This document shows, in pieces, positions 55,583 through 64,000 of a stretch of DNA of 64,000 nt. The notes under the pieces were generated by a model. That model was not told the DNA's origin. It searched no databases and saw nothing but the letters and a program-made list of their open reading frames with translations. How positions within the stretch are numbered: position 1 is the first letter of the stretch; each line of letters starts with the position of its first letter. The translations under genes were made by a program, and so were the position numbers. The stretch is from Pseudomonadota bacterium (lineage in GTDB: Bacteria; Pseudomonadota; Gammaproteobacteria; Steroidobacterales; Steroidobacteraceae): NCBI GenBank assembly GCA_018241505.1, contig JAFEDS010000028.1, positions 38,664 to 102,663 of the forward strand, read 5' to 3'.

Positions 55583-57550
55583 ATGCCGCGCCTCGCACTG
55601 GATGTCGCCGTTTGGTATTGCCTTCCCGTGGCGTTCGGCTTGCTGTACGCCCGAGCCGGTTCCGGCAATGACGTGGGGGCGTTGCTGCACCTTCCGGTGG
55701 TCGCGGTCCCATTGGTTGCGATCCTGCTGGCGCGATTGATCATCGCGCGATCTGTGACTCACAGCACGCTGTCGCGATTCATCTCCACGGTGCTCGTGGC
55801 CGCTGTACTTCTGTTGACGCTGCTCTACTACACGCTCGTCCTGGTTGGTCTGTCTTCCTGGGGTGCGGTTGTTTCGTTGGCCGCGATTCCCGCGTGCTTG
55901 AGGCAGGCAGCGGAAATGGCACAAGTCCTCGGCATCCCGCTCTATGCGTTGATCGCGGTTCTTGCGCTCATTTGCGCCGGGGGCTTCGGGATCACATGGA
56001 AGTACCTGAAGCGCTTCGATTGGACGGCTGAAGTGGCGCCCCGCCTGAGCGGGCGTACGTGGATGTTGGCTTCGGCCGCGGGCCTCCTGGGACTGCTGGC
56101 CGCGGGGGCTCTCATGGCCTCGGGCTTCGGGGGCAATGAACGGGAGCCGCTCAGCCTGACGCTCTTCCCTGAGGCCAGCAATGTCGTGCATCTGGAAGGT
56201 CATGCGATTGATCGTGCGAAATCCAGTGAGCAGGATCGCCTCGAGGACCTGGCGCGCCGGGCGCAACTGCCGGCACTCCCCCGGCGAAAGCAGATGATCG
56301 AGGTCAATCAGCAGCAAGTCGACTTCGAGGGGCATGTGATCAATCTGAAGGACGCCGGCGCCCAGGATCGCAACGACGCTGTCGCCCGCAATGGCTATTC
56401 GGTGGCGAGCGCTGGAGAGCGGCCCAATCTGATCCTGATCGTGGTCGATGCCCTGCGGCCCGATCACATGGGGATTTATGGGTACGGCCGCGATACCACT
56501 CCCCGGCTGAACGCCCTGTCCCGCAGCCGGGAGGTCAGGGTCATCCGGGGTGTGCACGCCTCCTGCGGCGATACGGTTTGCGGATTGTTGAGTCTGATGA
56601 GCTCGAAGTTTCCGCGCAATTTCTCATTGCATCCCATCACGCTGCACGAGGTTTTGCGGCGCAGCGGCTATCGGCTGCACCTGATCCTGACCGGCGATTA
56701 TTCCTACTTCTACAGCTTGCGCAGCTTTTACGGCCAGGTCGATGACTACTACGATGGCAACCAGGCCAAGGGTTATTTCCTGAACGACGACCAGCAGTCG
56801 TTGGATCGCCTCGCGCAAATGGGATCGTTTGACGGTAAACCGGCGATGTTCCAGTTTCACCTGATGTCATCGCACATCACACGCCCACCTGCGAAAACGC
56901 CCGGCCCGTTCCAACCTGCCGCGAGTTACGTCATTCACCGCGGTGAGGACACCGGTTCGGTGTCGAGTCCGGACCCGGCCGCCACCAACTTCTACGACAA
57001 TGGGGTTGCGCACACCGATGCGGTGATCGCCGATCTGCTGGCGACGCTCGAGAGCAAGGGCTTCCTGAAAAACGCCCTGGTAGTTGTCACCGCAGACCAT
57101 GGTGAGTCGCTCGGCGAGCACGGCTTGTTCATACACGCGAACAGCGTACGGGAGGAATTGTTACGGGTTCCCCTCCTGTTGATTGCATACGGCTATCAAC
57201 CGAAACCGCTGCAACTGCGTGCCATCACTGCTCAGGTCGATATTGCCCCGACGATCCTGACGGAGCTGGGGCTGCCCAGGCCGGCCACCTGGGTCGGTCA
57301 TCCGCTGCAGGAACCGGCCGGCGGCCAGATAGTTTCGTTCGAAGAGCACGGATTGTCGGGAGTCATTGATGACCGCGATCCGCGGAAAATCTGGAAGTAC
57401 TGGCTCGATTCGCGCACCGGTGCCGAACATGTCTTCGAGCTGGGTGGCGACCCGGCCGAGAATCACGATGTGGTCGGCGAGGTGCCGCCGGCACTGAAAA
57501 CCGAATGGCGAGCTCGCTCCGGCGGCGACGGGACTGTGGCGGCCCGCTGA
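55583..57550 (+). CDS. Membrane-anchored sulfatase / phosphoethanolamine transferase superfamily protein
   Basis: 655 residues: about five hydrophobic segments (residues 5-185), a helical linker (about 195-275), then an alkaline-phosphatase-superfamily domain with V-V-D-A-L-R-P-D-H-M-G near 288-298, S-C-G-D-T-V-C-G near 330-337, and T-A-D-H-G-E-S-L-G-E-H near 500-510. Metal-binding Asp and His residues are present. The canonical sulfatase C/S-x-P-x-R signature is absent; the S-C-G-x-T region resembles the nucleophile loop of EptA-type phosphoethanolamine transferases with one residue inserted. Possible lipid A or envelope modifying enzyme (inference). Preceded by 57 bp after mutT. Confidence 0.72.
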   Translation: MPRLALDVAVWYCLPVAFGLLYARAGSGNDVGALLHLPVVAVPLVAILLARLIIARSVTHSTLSRFISTVLVAAVLLLTLLYYTLVLVGLSSWGAVVSLAAIPACLRQAAEMAQVLGIPLYALIAVLALICAGGFGITWKYLKRFDWTAEVAPRLSGRTWMLASAAGLLGLLAAGALMASGFGGNEREPLSLTLFPEASNVVHLEGHAIDRAKSSEQDRLEDLARRAQLPALPRRKQMIEVNQQQVDFEGHVINLKDAGAQDRNDAVARNGYSVASAGERPNLILIVVDALRPDHMGIYGYGRDTTPRLNALSRSREVRVIRGVHASCGDTVCGLLSLMSSKFPRNFSLHPITLHEVLRRSGYRLHLILTGDYSYFYSLRSFYGQVDDYYDGNQAKGYFLNDDQQSLDRLAQMGSFDGKPAMFQFHLMSSHITRPPAKTPGPFQPAASYVIHRGEDTGSVSSPDPAATNFYDNGVAHTDAVIADLLATLESKGFLKNALVVVTADHGESLGEHGLFIHANSVREELLRVPLLLIAYGYQPKPLQLRAITAQVDIAPTILTELGLPRPATWVGHPLQEPAGGQIVSFEEHGLSGVIDDRDPRKIWKYWLDSRTGAEHVFELGGDPAENHDVVGEVPPALKTEWRARSGGDGTVAAR

Positions 57551-57678
57551 CGGCCTGCGGGCCCCCTGGCGGAGCCTCTGGCGCGACTGCGGAAGGGGCA
57601 GTTCAGGTCTTGATTTCCGGCCACCTGTGTACAATGTAACGACGTAAATACAGGCTATTCACCGGACCCCAGACAGCC

Positions 57679-58059
57679 ATGGCAGCCCAGAACGATCTCC
57701 CAGACGTCAAAATCGACCCGACGACTCTTTACCGCGAAGAGGTCTTCACGGACCGCCGCGCCGGCACCATACGTAAGTTGTCGCCGGTGACCGTATCCGG
57801 TGCTGACGACAATACGCGCCACGTACTCTTTTCGGGCCAGACGCAGCTTCTGACGCCCGCTGGCGTGCTTCCGTTGGCTTTTGAGCTCGAGGTCGACACC
57901 CTTGAAGCGGCGGTTGAGAAATTTCCGGAAGGGGTGAAGAACGCTCTCGAGCAGGCGATTGACGAAGCCCGTGAGATGCGCCGCGAGCAGGCGTCACGCA
58001 TTGTCGTCCCCGAAGTGGGCGGCGGCGCGGCGGGTGGTGGGAAAATCAAGTTCCCTTGA
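57679..58059 (+). CDS. Conserved hypothetical cytoplasmic protein
   Basis: 126 residues, no signal peptide or membrane segment. The N-terminal half reads L-Y-R-E-E-V-F-T-D-R-R-A-G-T-I-R-K-L-S-P-V (charged, beta-prone), the middle S-G-Q-T-Q-L-L-T-P-A-G-V-L-P-L-A-F-E-L-E, then a helix E-A-A-V-E-K-F-P-E and a G-rich end closing with G-K-I-K-F-P. I have seen similar unnamed proteins in gammaproteobacteria but know no function. A TGTGTACAAT element, like the petABC -10, lies about 47 bp upstream of the ATG. Confidence 0.8.
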   Translation: MAAQNDLPDVKIDPTTLYREEVFTDRRAGTIRKLSPVTVSGADDNTRHVLFSGQTQLLTPAGVLPLAFELEVDTLEAAVEKFPEGVKNALEQAIDEAREMRREQASRIVVPEVGGGAAGGGKIKFP

Positions 58060-58081
58060 GGTTACATGCTCACGGCGCGGC

Positions 58082-60382
58082 TCAGTGACGCTCGTCGTCA
58101 CCGGCTGCCTCCGGTCCGATTGTCCGATCGAAAAAACGCTTGATTGTCATGTAGCCGTGCCGGCCCATGTCGGCATGGCGCAGTAGCCCGTGCTTTCCGC
58201 CCGGGTACGTCATCACCTCAAACGGCTGGTTCAAGTCCTGCAGCTTCTTGAACAGCTTCGTGCTGTGGGCAAACAGCACGTTGTCGTCCGCCATTCCGTG
58301 CATGATCAACAGTGACCCTTTCAGGTCTTCGGCGTAGTGAAGGACGCTGCTCTTGTCATATCCGGCGGGGTTTGATTCAGGCGTCCCCATGAACCGCTCG
58401 GTGTAGTGCGTGTCATAGAGCCTCCAGTCTGTCACTGGCGCCCCGGCCACACCGGCGGCAAACACATCGGGCGCCTGCATCATGCACATGAGCGCCATGT
58501 AACCGCCGTAACTCCAACCGAACACTCCAATGCGCGCGGGATCCACATATGGCAGAGACCGGAGAAACTTGACGCCCGTCACCTGGTCCTCGACTTCTAC
58601 CGAACCCATGTGGTGATACAGCGCCGTTTCAAACTTGACGCCGCGTGACCCACTGCCGCGATTGTCGAGCGTGAACACGATGTAGCCACTCTGAGCCAGC
58701 AACTGCCGGAAAAACCCTTCATTGCCACGCGGATAACCACCCCAGGCTTTCCTCACTCGCTGGTTGGTTGGCCCCCCATAGACATCGACGATGACGGGAT
58801 AGCGCCGACCCGGTTCGAGATTGCGTGGCTCGATGATCTGGTAGTGCAGGGTCTGCCCGTCCTTTGCGGACAGAGTGCCGAATCGGGTCGGGAGGTGATC
58901 CGCCAGGTACGGCGCGTACGGATGATCAGGCCCGATCTTGTTAGGGACGAGGTCCGCAAGGGCCTGGCCGGTTGCCGCTCTCAGTGTCAGGGATGGCGGG
59001 CGGTCGGGGGTTGAAAACGTGTCGAGGAACAGGTGTGCGTCCCCCGACATCGCGATTCCGTGCCAGCCTGAATCCGTTGTGATCTTTTGCATCGGCGCGG
59101 CGGGGTCGGTCAGCGACACACTGTAAAGATGACGCTCCAGGGGGGACTCGGCGTTGGCGATGAAATAGACCAGTCCGCGCGCTTCGTCGACGCCACGGAG
59201 GCCGTGCGAGTCATTGTCGCCTGTGACCATCCAATCGCCCTGCGTCAGCGGGCGGATGAGCTTACCGTCCCAGTCGTAAAGATACAGGTGTTGGTAGCCG
59301 CTGCGGCTCGATGCCCAGATGAGCTGGTGTGCCTTCGCCAGAAAGGTGAGGTTGTCGCTGAGATCGATCCACTTGTCGCTGTGCTCACTCAACAGCTCCC
59401 TGGTTGCACCTGATGCCGCGTCCGCGCGCAGCAGTGCCAGCGTCTTCTGATCGCGCGACTCGCGTTGCACGGCGAGCCCGCTGCTGTCCGGAAACCAGTT
59501 GACACGCGCAAGATAGATGTCTGTGTTGGACCCGAGGTCCACGCGGGTGGGTGTACCGCCGATGTCGGCCACAAACAACTGCACGATCGCGTTCGGCATG
59601 CCGGCGGCCGGATATCGCTGTTTGACCACCTGGCTGCGATCCGCGTAAATCTCGAATCGCTCCACTTCAGGAACGGGCGACTCATCGACGCGGGTAAAGG
59701 CAATCCGCTTCTCATCGGGCGACCACCAGTACCCGGTGCTGCGGCTCATTTCCTCCTGCGCAATGAACTCGGCCGTGCCGAAGCTGATCACCCCGCCACC
59801 GTCACGGGTGATCGGAACTTCCTTTCCGCCGGCCAGGTCGTAGACCACCAGGTTCTGGTCCCGGATGAAGCTCACATAACGGCCCAGCGGCGAGAACTTC
59901 GCGTCGGTCTCATAACTGTCCGTGTGCGTCAGGCGCCGTACGGCCTTGTCGGGTTTGGCGCGCAGATCGTAGAGGTACAGATCGCCACCCAACGGCACGA
60001 GCAGGTAACGGGAGTCCGGCGAGAGCTGATATTCAACGATGCCCGACAGCGAGGAGGTTCGCTGGCGCTCGCGTCTTTGCTCTTCTTCAGACGACAGTGC
60101 GTGCTCTTCGGGAACGAGCTTGGATGCGTCAACGAGCAGATGGTGATGACGCTGCGCGATGTCGTAGGCCCAAAGGTCCATGCGGTCCTTGTTGCGCTCC
60201 GAGCCCTTGAGATAGGCGACGAAACGCCCGTCAGGGGAGATCTGGGGTGAGCGCAGGCTGGGGCCGGAGAGGTCCGGCGCCGCAAACAAGCGCTCGATCG
60301 TCAGTTTTTCCGCGTGTGCGCGCGTCATAGCGAAGGCCGTCAGTACGAGAAGGAGGCAGCGTGAAGCCAGTCGTGTGTGCAT
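58082..60382 (-). CDS. S9B dipeptidyl peptidase IV-type serine peptidase
   Basis: 766 residues: a Sec signal peptide (cleavage after A-H-A near 24), an eight-bladed beta-propeller, and an alpha/beta hydrolase domain. Nucleophile loop G-W-S-Y-G-G-Y near 605-611; the E-E motif A-Q-E-E-M-S-R-S near 216-223 that anchors the substrate amino terminus in DPP4; Asp in A-D-D-N-V; His in G-G-K-H-G. It should remove X-Pro dipeptides in the periplasm. Divergent from the prolyl oligopeptidase gene with 48 bp between start codons. Confidence 0.93.
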   Translation of the reverse strand: MHTRLASRCLLLVLTAFAMTRAHAEKLTIERLFAAPDLSGPSLRSPQISPDGRFVAYLKGSERNKDRMDLWAYDIAQRHHHLLVDASKLVPEEHALSSEEEQRRERQRTSSLSGIVEYQLSPDSRYLLVPLGGDLYLYDLRAKPDKAVRRLTHTDSYETDAKFSPLGRYVSFIRDQNLVVYDLAGGKEVPITRDGGGVISFGTAEFIAQEEMSRSTGYWWSPDEKRIAFTRVDESPVPEVERFEIYADRSQVVKQRYPAAGMPNAIVQLFVADIGGTPTRVDLGSNTDIYLARVNWFPDSSGLAVQRESRDQKTLALLRADAASGATRELLSEHSDKWIDLSDNLTFLAKAHQLIWASSRSGYQHLYLYDWDGKLIRPLTQGDWMVTGDNDSHGLRGVDEARGLVYFIANAESPLERHLYSVSLTDPAAPMQKITTDSGWHGIAMSGDAHLFLDTFSTPDRPPSLTLRAATGQALADLVPNKIGPDHPYAPYLADHLPTRFGTLSAKDGQTLHYQIIEPRNLEPGRRYPVIVDVYGGPTNQRVRKAWGGYPRGNEGFFRQLLAQSGYIVFTLDNRGSGSRGVKFETALYHHMGSVEVEDQVTGVKFLRSLPYVDPARIGVFGWSYGGYMALMCMMQAPDVFAAGVAGAPVTDWRLYDTHYTERFMGTPESNPAGYDKSSVLHYAEDLKGSLLIMHGMADDNVLFAHSTKLFKKLQDLNQPFEVMTYPGGKHGLLRHADMGRHGYMTIKRFFDRTIGPEAAGDDERH

Positions 60383-60430
60383 GCCGATTTGTTAGACTTT
60401 CAGCCTCAGTGGCCGGTCTCGAGTTTAGGC

Positions 60431-62665
60431 ATGAAGAAGCTGAAGCGCCATGGTGGGCTGATTCTGTCGTGTGCCTTAGTGGCGCTGGCAGCCGGATGTC
60501 ACGGTATCACCGTCCAGGGAGCGCGCCCTATGCCTGGTAATGGCCCCAACGGCAGCGACGTGCGTTCGAGCAGCCAGATTGCGGTTGGTCTGCCGCCGGT
60601 GCCGGCAGCGCCCTTGGTTTACCCGATCACCATGCGCCTGAACGTGAAGGACAGCTACCACAATACGGTGGTTGAAGATCCGTACCGGTGGCTGGAGGAT
60701 CTGGATTCCGAAGCAACACGGAAATGGGTCGCGAATGAAAACCAGATCTCCAAGCCGCGGCTCGAGTCCATTCCGCACCGGGCCTGGTTGAAAACGCGGC
60801 TGACGGCTCTGTGGAACTATGAGCGCTTTGGAGTGCCGATCCGGCGCGGCCCCCACTACTTCTTCCTGCACAACGACGGCAAACAGAATCAGAACGTCCT
60901 GTTTGTGTCAGACAGCGTGGCAGCGCCGGGGCGCGTGTTGTTCGATCCGAACACCGTACGTGACGATGCGACAGTCGCGCTCGCCGATTTCACTCCGAAC
61001 GAGCAAGGCACGGTGGTCGCGTATGCGCTCTCGGATGGCGGAACGGATTGGCAGGTCTGGAAGTTCCGGCGAGTGTCCGACGGACAGGATCTGACCGACA
61101 CCCTGCGCTTCACGAAGTTCTGGGGCGTTTCCTGGGCGCGCGACGGCTCCGGTGTCTACTACGATCGCTATCCGGTGTTGCCGGATGGCAAAGGCAATGG
61201 GGCCGCGCGCCCTGCGGTGTTTTTCCATCGGCTGGGCGACTCGCAGGACCAGGACAAGCTCATCTACGAGGTAACGGATCATCCAACACGGATCCCCGTG
61301 GGACGGGTGTCGGATGATGGCCGCTACCTGGTGATCACGCAGTTTGACGGGTACGAAAAGAACTCGGTCAGCGTTCTCGACCTGCGCAAGCCCGGGGCGA
61401 GCGCGAAGCCGCTGTTCTACGCCTGGGATGCCCTGTATGACTTCATTGGCTCGCAGGCCGACAGGCTGTATTTCCTCACGACCAAGGGTGCGCCACAGCG
61501 GCGGATCATTGTTGTGGATCCGCAGAAGCCCGCGGCAACTTTGTGGCCGACCGTGGTGCCTGAGCGCAACACCGCGCTCGACTCCGCCGAGCTCGTGGGT
61601 GGCAAGCTCATCACAAAGTACGTCCAGGACGCCCACAGCGTGGTGCGGATCTATGACTCGGAGGGCAAACCCCTCGGTGAAGTGACATTGCCGGGCCTGG
61701 GCCAGGTCAATGGCTTTAGTGGTGAACCCGGGGATTCCGAGACCTTCTATTCGTATACCGATTACCTGACTCCGGTACAGGTTTTCCACTACGACATCGG
61801 AACCAACACCTCGACATTGTGGCGCAAGCCCACGATCGACGCCTCGACCGATCAGTACGTCACCGAGCAGGTTTTCTACACCAGCAAGGACGGCACGCGC
61901 GTTCCGATGTTCATTACGCACCGTCGCGACATGGTGAAAAACGGCGACAACGCGGTCCTGTTGTATGGCTATGGTGGTTTCAGTGTCTCCTTGACGCCGA
62001 TGTTTCGGGCCTCGGTGCTGGCATGGCTTGAAATGGGTGGGGTGTATGCGGAGGCCAACCTGCGTGGCGGCGGTGAGTATGGTGAGAGTTGGCACAAGGC
62101 CGGTACGCTCGCCAACAAACAGAATGTCTTCAATGATTTCATTGCCGCGGCCGAGTATCTGATCAAGGAGCGTTATACCCGCAGTGCCCGCCTGGGTATC
62201 CATGGCCGCAGCAATGGGGGGTTGCTGATCGGGGCTGCGTTGACACAACGGCCGGAACTGTTCGGGGTGGCGCTGCCCTCCGTCGGCGTGCTGGACATGC
62301 TGCGCTATCACACCGCGAGCGCCAATGCGCGTCAGTGGTCATCGGATTATGGATTGAGCGAAGACGCGGAGCAGTTCAAGGCGCTGTATGCGTATTCGCC
62401 CTACCATAACGTGAAGAAGGCAACTTGTTACCCGCCGACACTGGTAACTACTGCCGACCACGACGATCGGGTAGTGCCATGGCACAGCTTCAAGTTCACA
62501 GCAGCTCTGCAGGCCGCACAGGCCTGTCCGAATCCCATTCTCATCAGAGTGGAGACGCGCGCCGGCCACGGGGCGGGCAAGCCCGTCTGGATGCAGATCG
62601 AGGACTTCGCGGATCAATGGGCATTTGCGGCCCAGGCGCTGCATATTCCGGTGCCGGCGATGTGA
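60431..62665 (+). CDS. Prolyl oligopeptidase (S9A) with lipoprotein signal
   Basis: 744 residues from ATG 60431. A lipobox L-A-A-G-C (Cys25 or near) follows a hydrophobic stretch, so the enzyme is probably a lipoprotein. Family N-terminus Y-R-W-L-E-D-L-D near 97-104, then the beta-propeller and the catalytic domain: G-R-S-N-G-G (Ser near 597; the common motif is G-G-S-N-G-G), Asp in D-H-D-D-R-V-V-P, His in A-G-H-G-A-G-K-P. It cleaves short proline-containing peptides. Two S9 peptidases of different type share the promoter region. Confidence 0.92.
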   Translation: MKKLKRHGGLILSCALVALAAGCHGITVQGARPMPGNGPNGSDVRSSSQIAVGLPPVPAAPLVYPITMRLNVKDSYHNTVVEDPYRWLEDLDSEATRKWVANENQISKPRLESIPHRAWLKTRLTALWNYERFGVPIRRGPHYFFLHNDGKQNQNVLFVSDSVAAPGRVLFDPNTVRDDATVALADFTPNEQGTVVAYALSDGGTDWQVWKFRRVSDGQDLTDTLRFTKFWGVSWARDGSGVYYDRYPVLPDGKGNGAARPAVFFHRLGDSQDQDKLIYEVTDHPTRIPVGRVSDDGRYLVITQFDGYEKNSVSVLDLRKPGASAKPLFYAWDALYDFIGSQADRLYFLTTKGAPQRRIIVVDPQKPAATLWPTVVPERNTALDSAELVGGKLITKYVQDAHSVVRIYDSEGKPLGEVTLPGLGQVNGFSGEPGDSETFYSYTDYLTPVQVFHYDIGTNTSTLWRKPTIDASTDQYVTEQVFYTSKDGTRVPMFITHRRDMVKNGDNAVLLYGYGGFSVSLTPMFRASVLAWLEMGGVYAEANLRGGGEYGESWHKAGTLANKQNVFNDFIAAAEYLIKERYTRSARLGIHGRSNGGLLIGAALTQRPELFGVALPSVGVLDMLRYHTASANARQWSSDYGLSEDAEQFKALYAYSPYHNVKKATCYPPTLVTTADHDDRVVPWHSFKFTAALQAAQACPNPILIRVETRAGHGAGKPVWMQIEDFADQWAFAAQALHIPVPAM

Positions 62666-62678
62666 GCGGAAGCTCCCG

Positions 62679-63437
62679 GTGAAGTTCCGACTGAAGGCGT
62701 TTGGCTTTCACGTGCTGGCGAGCGTCTGCGTGCTCGGACTGTTACTGACGATCCTCTATTTCGGCTGGTATCAGTGGCCGGGTTGGTATTTGACCGGAAT
62801 GTGGCACATCACGGCGATTCTCGGTGGTGTCGATGTAACGCTGGGCCCCCTGATCACTCTGCTCATTGCCAATCCGAAGAAACCGAGTCGGGAGCTGGCG
62901 CGCGACATAGGAATGATCGCGACGGTGCAGTTGGTGGCGCTCGCGTATGGCGCATTCACGTTGTGGCATGGCCGACCGTTGTACTACGCCTACTCCGGGG
63001 ACCGGGTCGAAACCATTCAGGCCAGTCAACTATTGCCGCAGGAAGTCGAGCTGGCGCGACAGCAGAACGCTCAGTTCGCGCCACATTGGTACAGCCGTCC
63101 GCGCTGGGTCTGGGCGCCCATGCCGAAGGCCCCCGCCTTGCAGCAGCAGATCATCGCGGCGCGCCACTCGGAACGGGGCGGTGATGTAACACAGATGCCG
63201 CGCTTCTATAATTCTTGGCAGGTGGGATTGCCGGCGTTGCGCAAGCAACTCAAGCAAATCGACCAGTTCTACATTTTTTCCCGCATCGACAAGGATGTGC
63301 TCAAACAGCGGATGCGGGCGCAGGGTTTGCCGGTCGATCGGCCCAATACCCTGTTTCTGAGCGGCAGCGGCAAGCCGTTGCTGTTGGTATTTGACGAGCG
63401 GACGCTGCGCCTGGAGGCGATCCTCCGCTGCAACTAG
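62679..63437 (+). CDS. TfpZ-like type IV pilin accessory protein
   Basis: 252 residues from GTG 62679 ([11 protein letters not shown]). Three hydrophobic segments at about 9-31, 38-65 and 85-105, with the order W-Y-L...[13 protein letters not shown], are followed by a large soluble C-terminal part. This layout matches the TfpZ/TfpX family found with type IV pilin genes. It starts 13 bp after the prolyl oligopeptidase gene; no pilin gene is in view, but zapD-yacG commonly lies near pilB-pilC-pilD, which may sit beyond the right edge. Its stop overlaps the convergent yacG stop. Confidence 0.75.
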   Translation: MKFRLKAFGFHVLASVCVLGLLLTILYFGWYQWPGWYLTGMWHITAILGGVDVTLGPLITLLIANPKKPSRELARDIGMIATVQLVALAYGAFTLWHGRPLYYAYSGDRVETIQASQLLPQEVELARQQNAQFAPHWYSRPRWVWAPMPKAPALQQQIIAARHSERGGDVTQMPRFYNSWQVGLPALRKQLKQIDQFYIFSRIDKDVLKQRMRAQGLPVDRPNTLFLSGSGKPLLLVFDERTLRLEAILRCN

Positions 63438-63625
63438 CGGGCGCCGGGCTCGTCGTCCTGGCCCGGTTCTTCAGGGACATTCTCGCCGGGAATGGTGTGC
63501 TTTTCGGTCAGCCACGCGCCCAGATCAATCAGCTTGCAGCGCTCGCTGCAGAAGGGTCGGAACTGTGATTGCGCCCATTCGATCTCGCGTTTACACGTCG
63601 GACATTTGATGAGCATCGGGCTCAT
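63434..63625 (-). CDS. yacG: DNA gyrase inhibitor YacG
   Basis: 63 residues with a four-cysteine zinc site: C-P-T-C near 8-11 and C-S-E-R-C near 25-29, the [14 protein letters not shown] core, then an acidic, disordered tail. YacG binds GyrB and blocks gyrase activity in E. coli. The ATG at 63625 overlaps the zapD stop by 1 bp (TGATG); ATG 63616 is an alternative. zapD-yacG is the E. coli order. Confidence 0.94.
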   Translation of the reverse strand: MSPMLIKCPTCKREIEWAQSQFRPFCSERCKLIDLGAWLTEKHTIPGENVPEEPGQDDEPGAR

Positions 63626-64000
63626 CAGCCGCAACAGCTCAGAATGAAGGGCACATCCTGTGTCGTTTGTGTGGGGCGTGACGTGAGACCTTTCCACTCC
63701 AGGAACCGGACGCTGCAGCGGTAGTGACTGCCGCTGATCTCCGGGTACATCCCGATGCTCATGGGCAGTGAGATTCGCAGAAGCTGGTATGGCGTGTCAC
63801 GATCGAACGTGATGTGAAACAGCCCGGCCGTTGCCTTTTCCTCGCGCGTACGCCCGTTCTGACGGGTGAGCCACAGCAGCTCCGCAATCGCATCGCATAG
63901 CGGCCGCAACATCCCGAGCCACTGGTTGAACGTACGGCTTCGCGGCTCGTCGGACTGAGCGAGCCAATAGTAATAATCCGGCAGGTCGAACTCGCAGGTG
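63625..64000 (-). CDS. zapD: Cell division protein ZapD, C-terminal part (5' end outside window)
   Basis: About 124 codons remain; the frame is open to the right edge. The first visible residues ([12 protein letters not shown]) match the ZapD segment E-F-D-L-P, followed by a helical region ([16 protein letters not shown]) and a beta-rich end. ZapD crosslinks FtsZ protofilaments. With yacG it would belong to a coaE-zapD-yacG group continuing upstream. Confidence 0.9.
   Translation of the reverse strand, partial: TCEFDLPDYYYWLAQSDEPRSRTFNQWLGMLRPLCDAIAELLWLTRQNGRTREEKATAGLFHITFDRDTPYQLLRISLPMSIGMYPEISGSHYRCSVRFLEWKGLTSRPTQTTQDVPFILSCCG

Noticed and set aside
60908-62311. 467-codon minus-strand open frame opposite the prolyl oligopeptidase
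   Set aside because: Shadow of a well-supported gene with catalytic motifs on the plus strand.

Overview
The window is a gene-dense, GC-rich bacterial chromosome segment. It most likely comes from a gammaproteobacterium of the Xanthomonadales/Nevskiales/Steroidobacter type. The grounds are an rpoN-hpf-rapZ block beside lptBAC-kdsCD, a petABC-sspAB cluster, lpoA-yraN facing rsmI, a complete mra/dcw cluster ending in ftsQAZ-lpxC, and secA-mutT and yacG-zapD pairs. The genus is an inference; no 16S gene or other taxonomic marker is present. I found no tRNA, rRNA, CRISPR array, insertion sequence, prophage or integron.

Layout. 1-3767 (+): the end of a penicillin-acylase-type hydrolase, a MoxR ATPase with its CoxE-type VWA partner, and a patatin phospholipase. 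3826-5503 (-): three coupled lipoprotein genes (CsgG family, DUF4810, DUF799/GNA1162). 5600-10127 (+): a three-gene ABC importer of the ferric-iron/polyamine type. 10124-16618 (-): kdsD-kdsC-lptC-lptA-lptB-rpoN-hpf-rapZ, with no ptsN or npr where they usually sit. 16736-20799 (+): bolA/ibaG-murA, then gnd and zwf. 20826-21953 (-): a DegS-type protease. 22118-25892 (+): cytochrome bc1 genes petABC and sspAB. 25885-28191 (-): lpoA-yraN. 28279-29563 (+): rsmI and the RNase P RNA gene.

29564-30005 is the longest stretch without a gene. It holds paired palindromes, an AT-rich structured block, a good sigma70-type promoter and TGGGN repeats matching the MraZ operator. 30006-49180 (+) is the division and wall cluster mraZ-rsmH-ftsL-ftsI-murE-murF-mraY-murD-ftsW-murG-murC-murB-ddlB-ftsQ-ftsA-ftsZ-lpxC, mostly joined by 1-11 nt overlaps. 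An orphan DNA methyltransferase gene overlaps the lpxC stop and seems to lack a standard start codon. After dciA (-) comes a convincing cyclic-di-GMP-I (GEMM-I) riboswitch in front of an M23 murein peptidase gene, then secA and mutT. 55583-64000 holds a membrane sulfatase/phosphoethanolamine-transferase-like protein, a small conserved unknown, two divergent S9 peptidases (DPP4-like and a lipoprotein prolyl oligopeptidase), a TfpZ-like pilin accessory protein, yacG and the 3' part of zapD.

Most of the window builds or divides the envelope: Kdo synthesis and LPS transport, murein precursors, septation, lipid A commitment, secretion and murein hydrolysis. The strongest points for follow-up are the riboswitch on the M23 gene, the probable CTG-start methyltransferase coupled to lpxC, the hairpin leaders of lpxC and secA, and the structured block between rnpB and mraZ.
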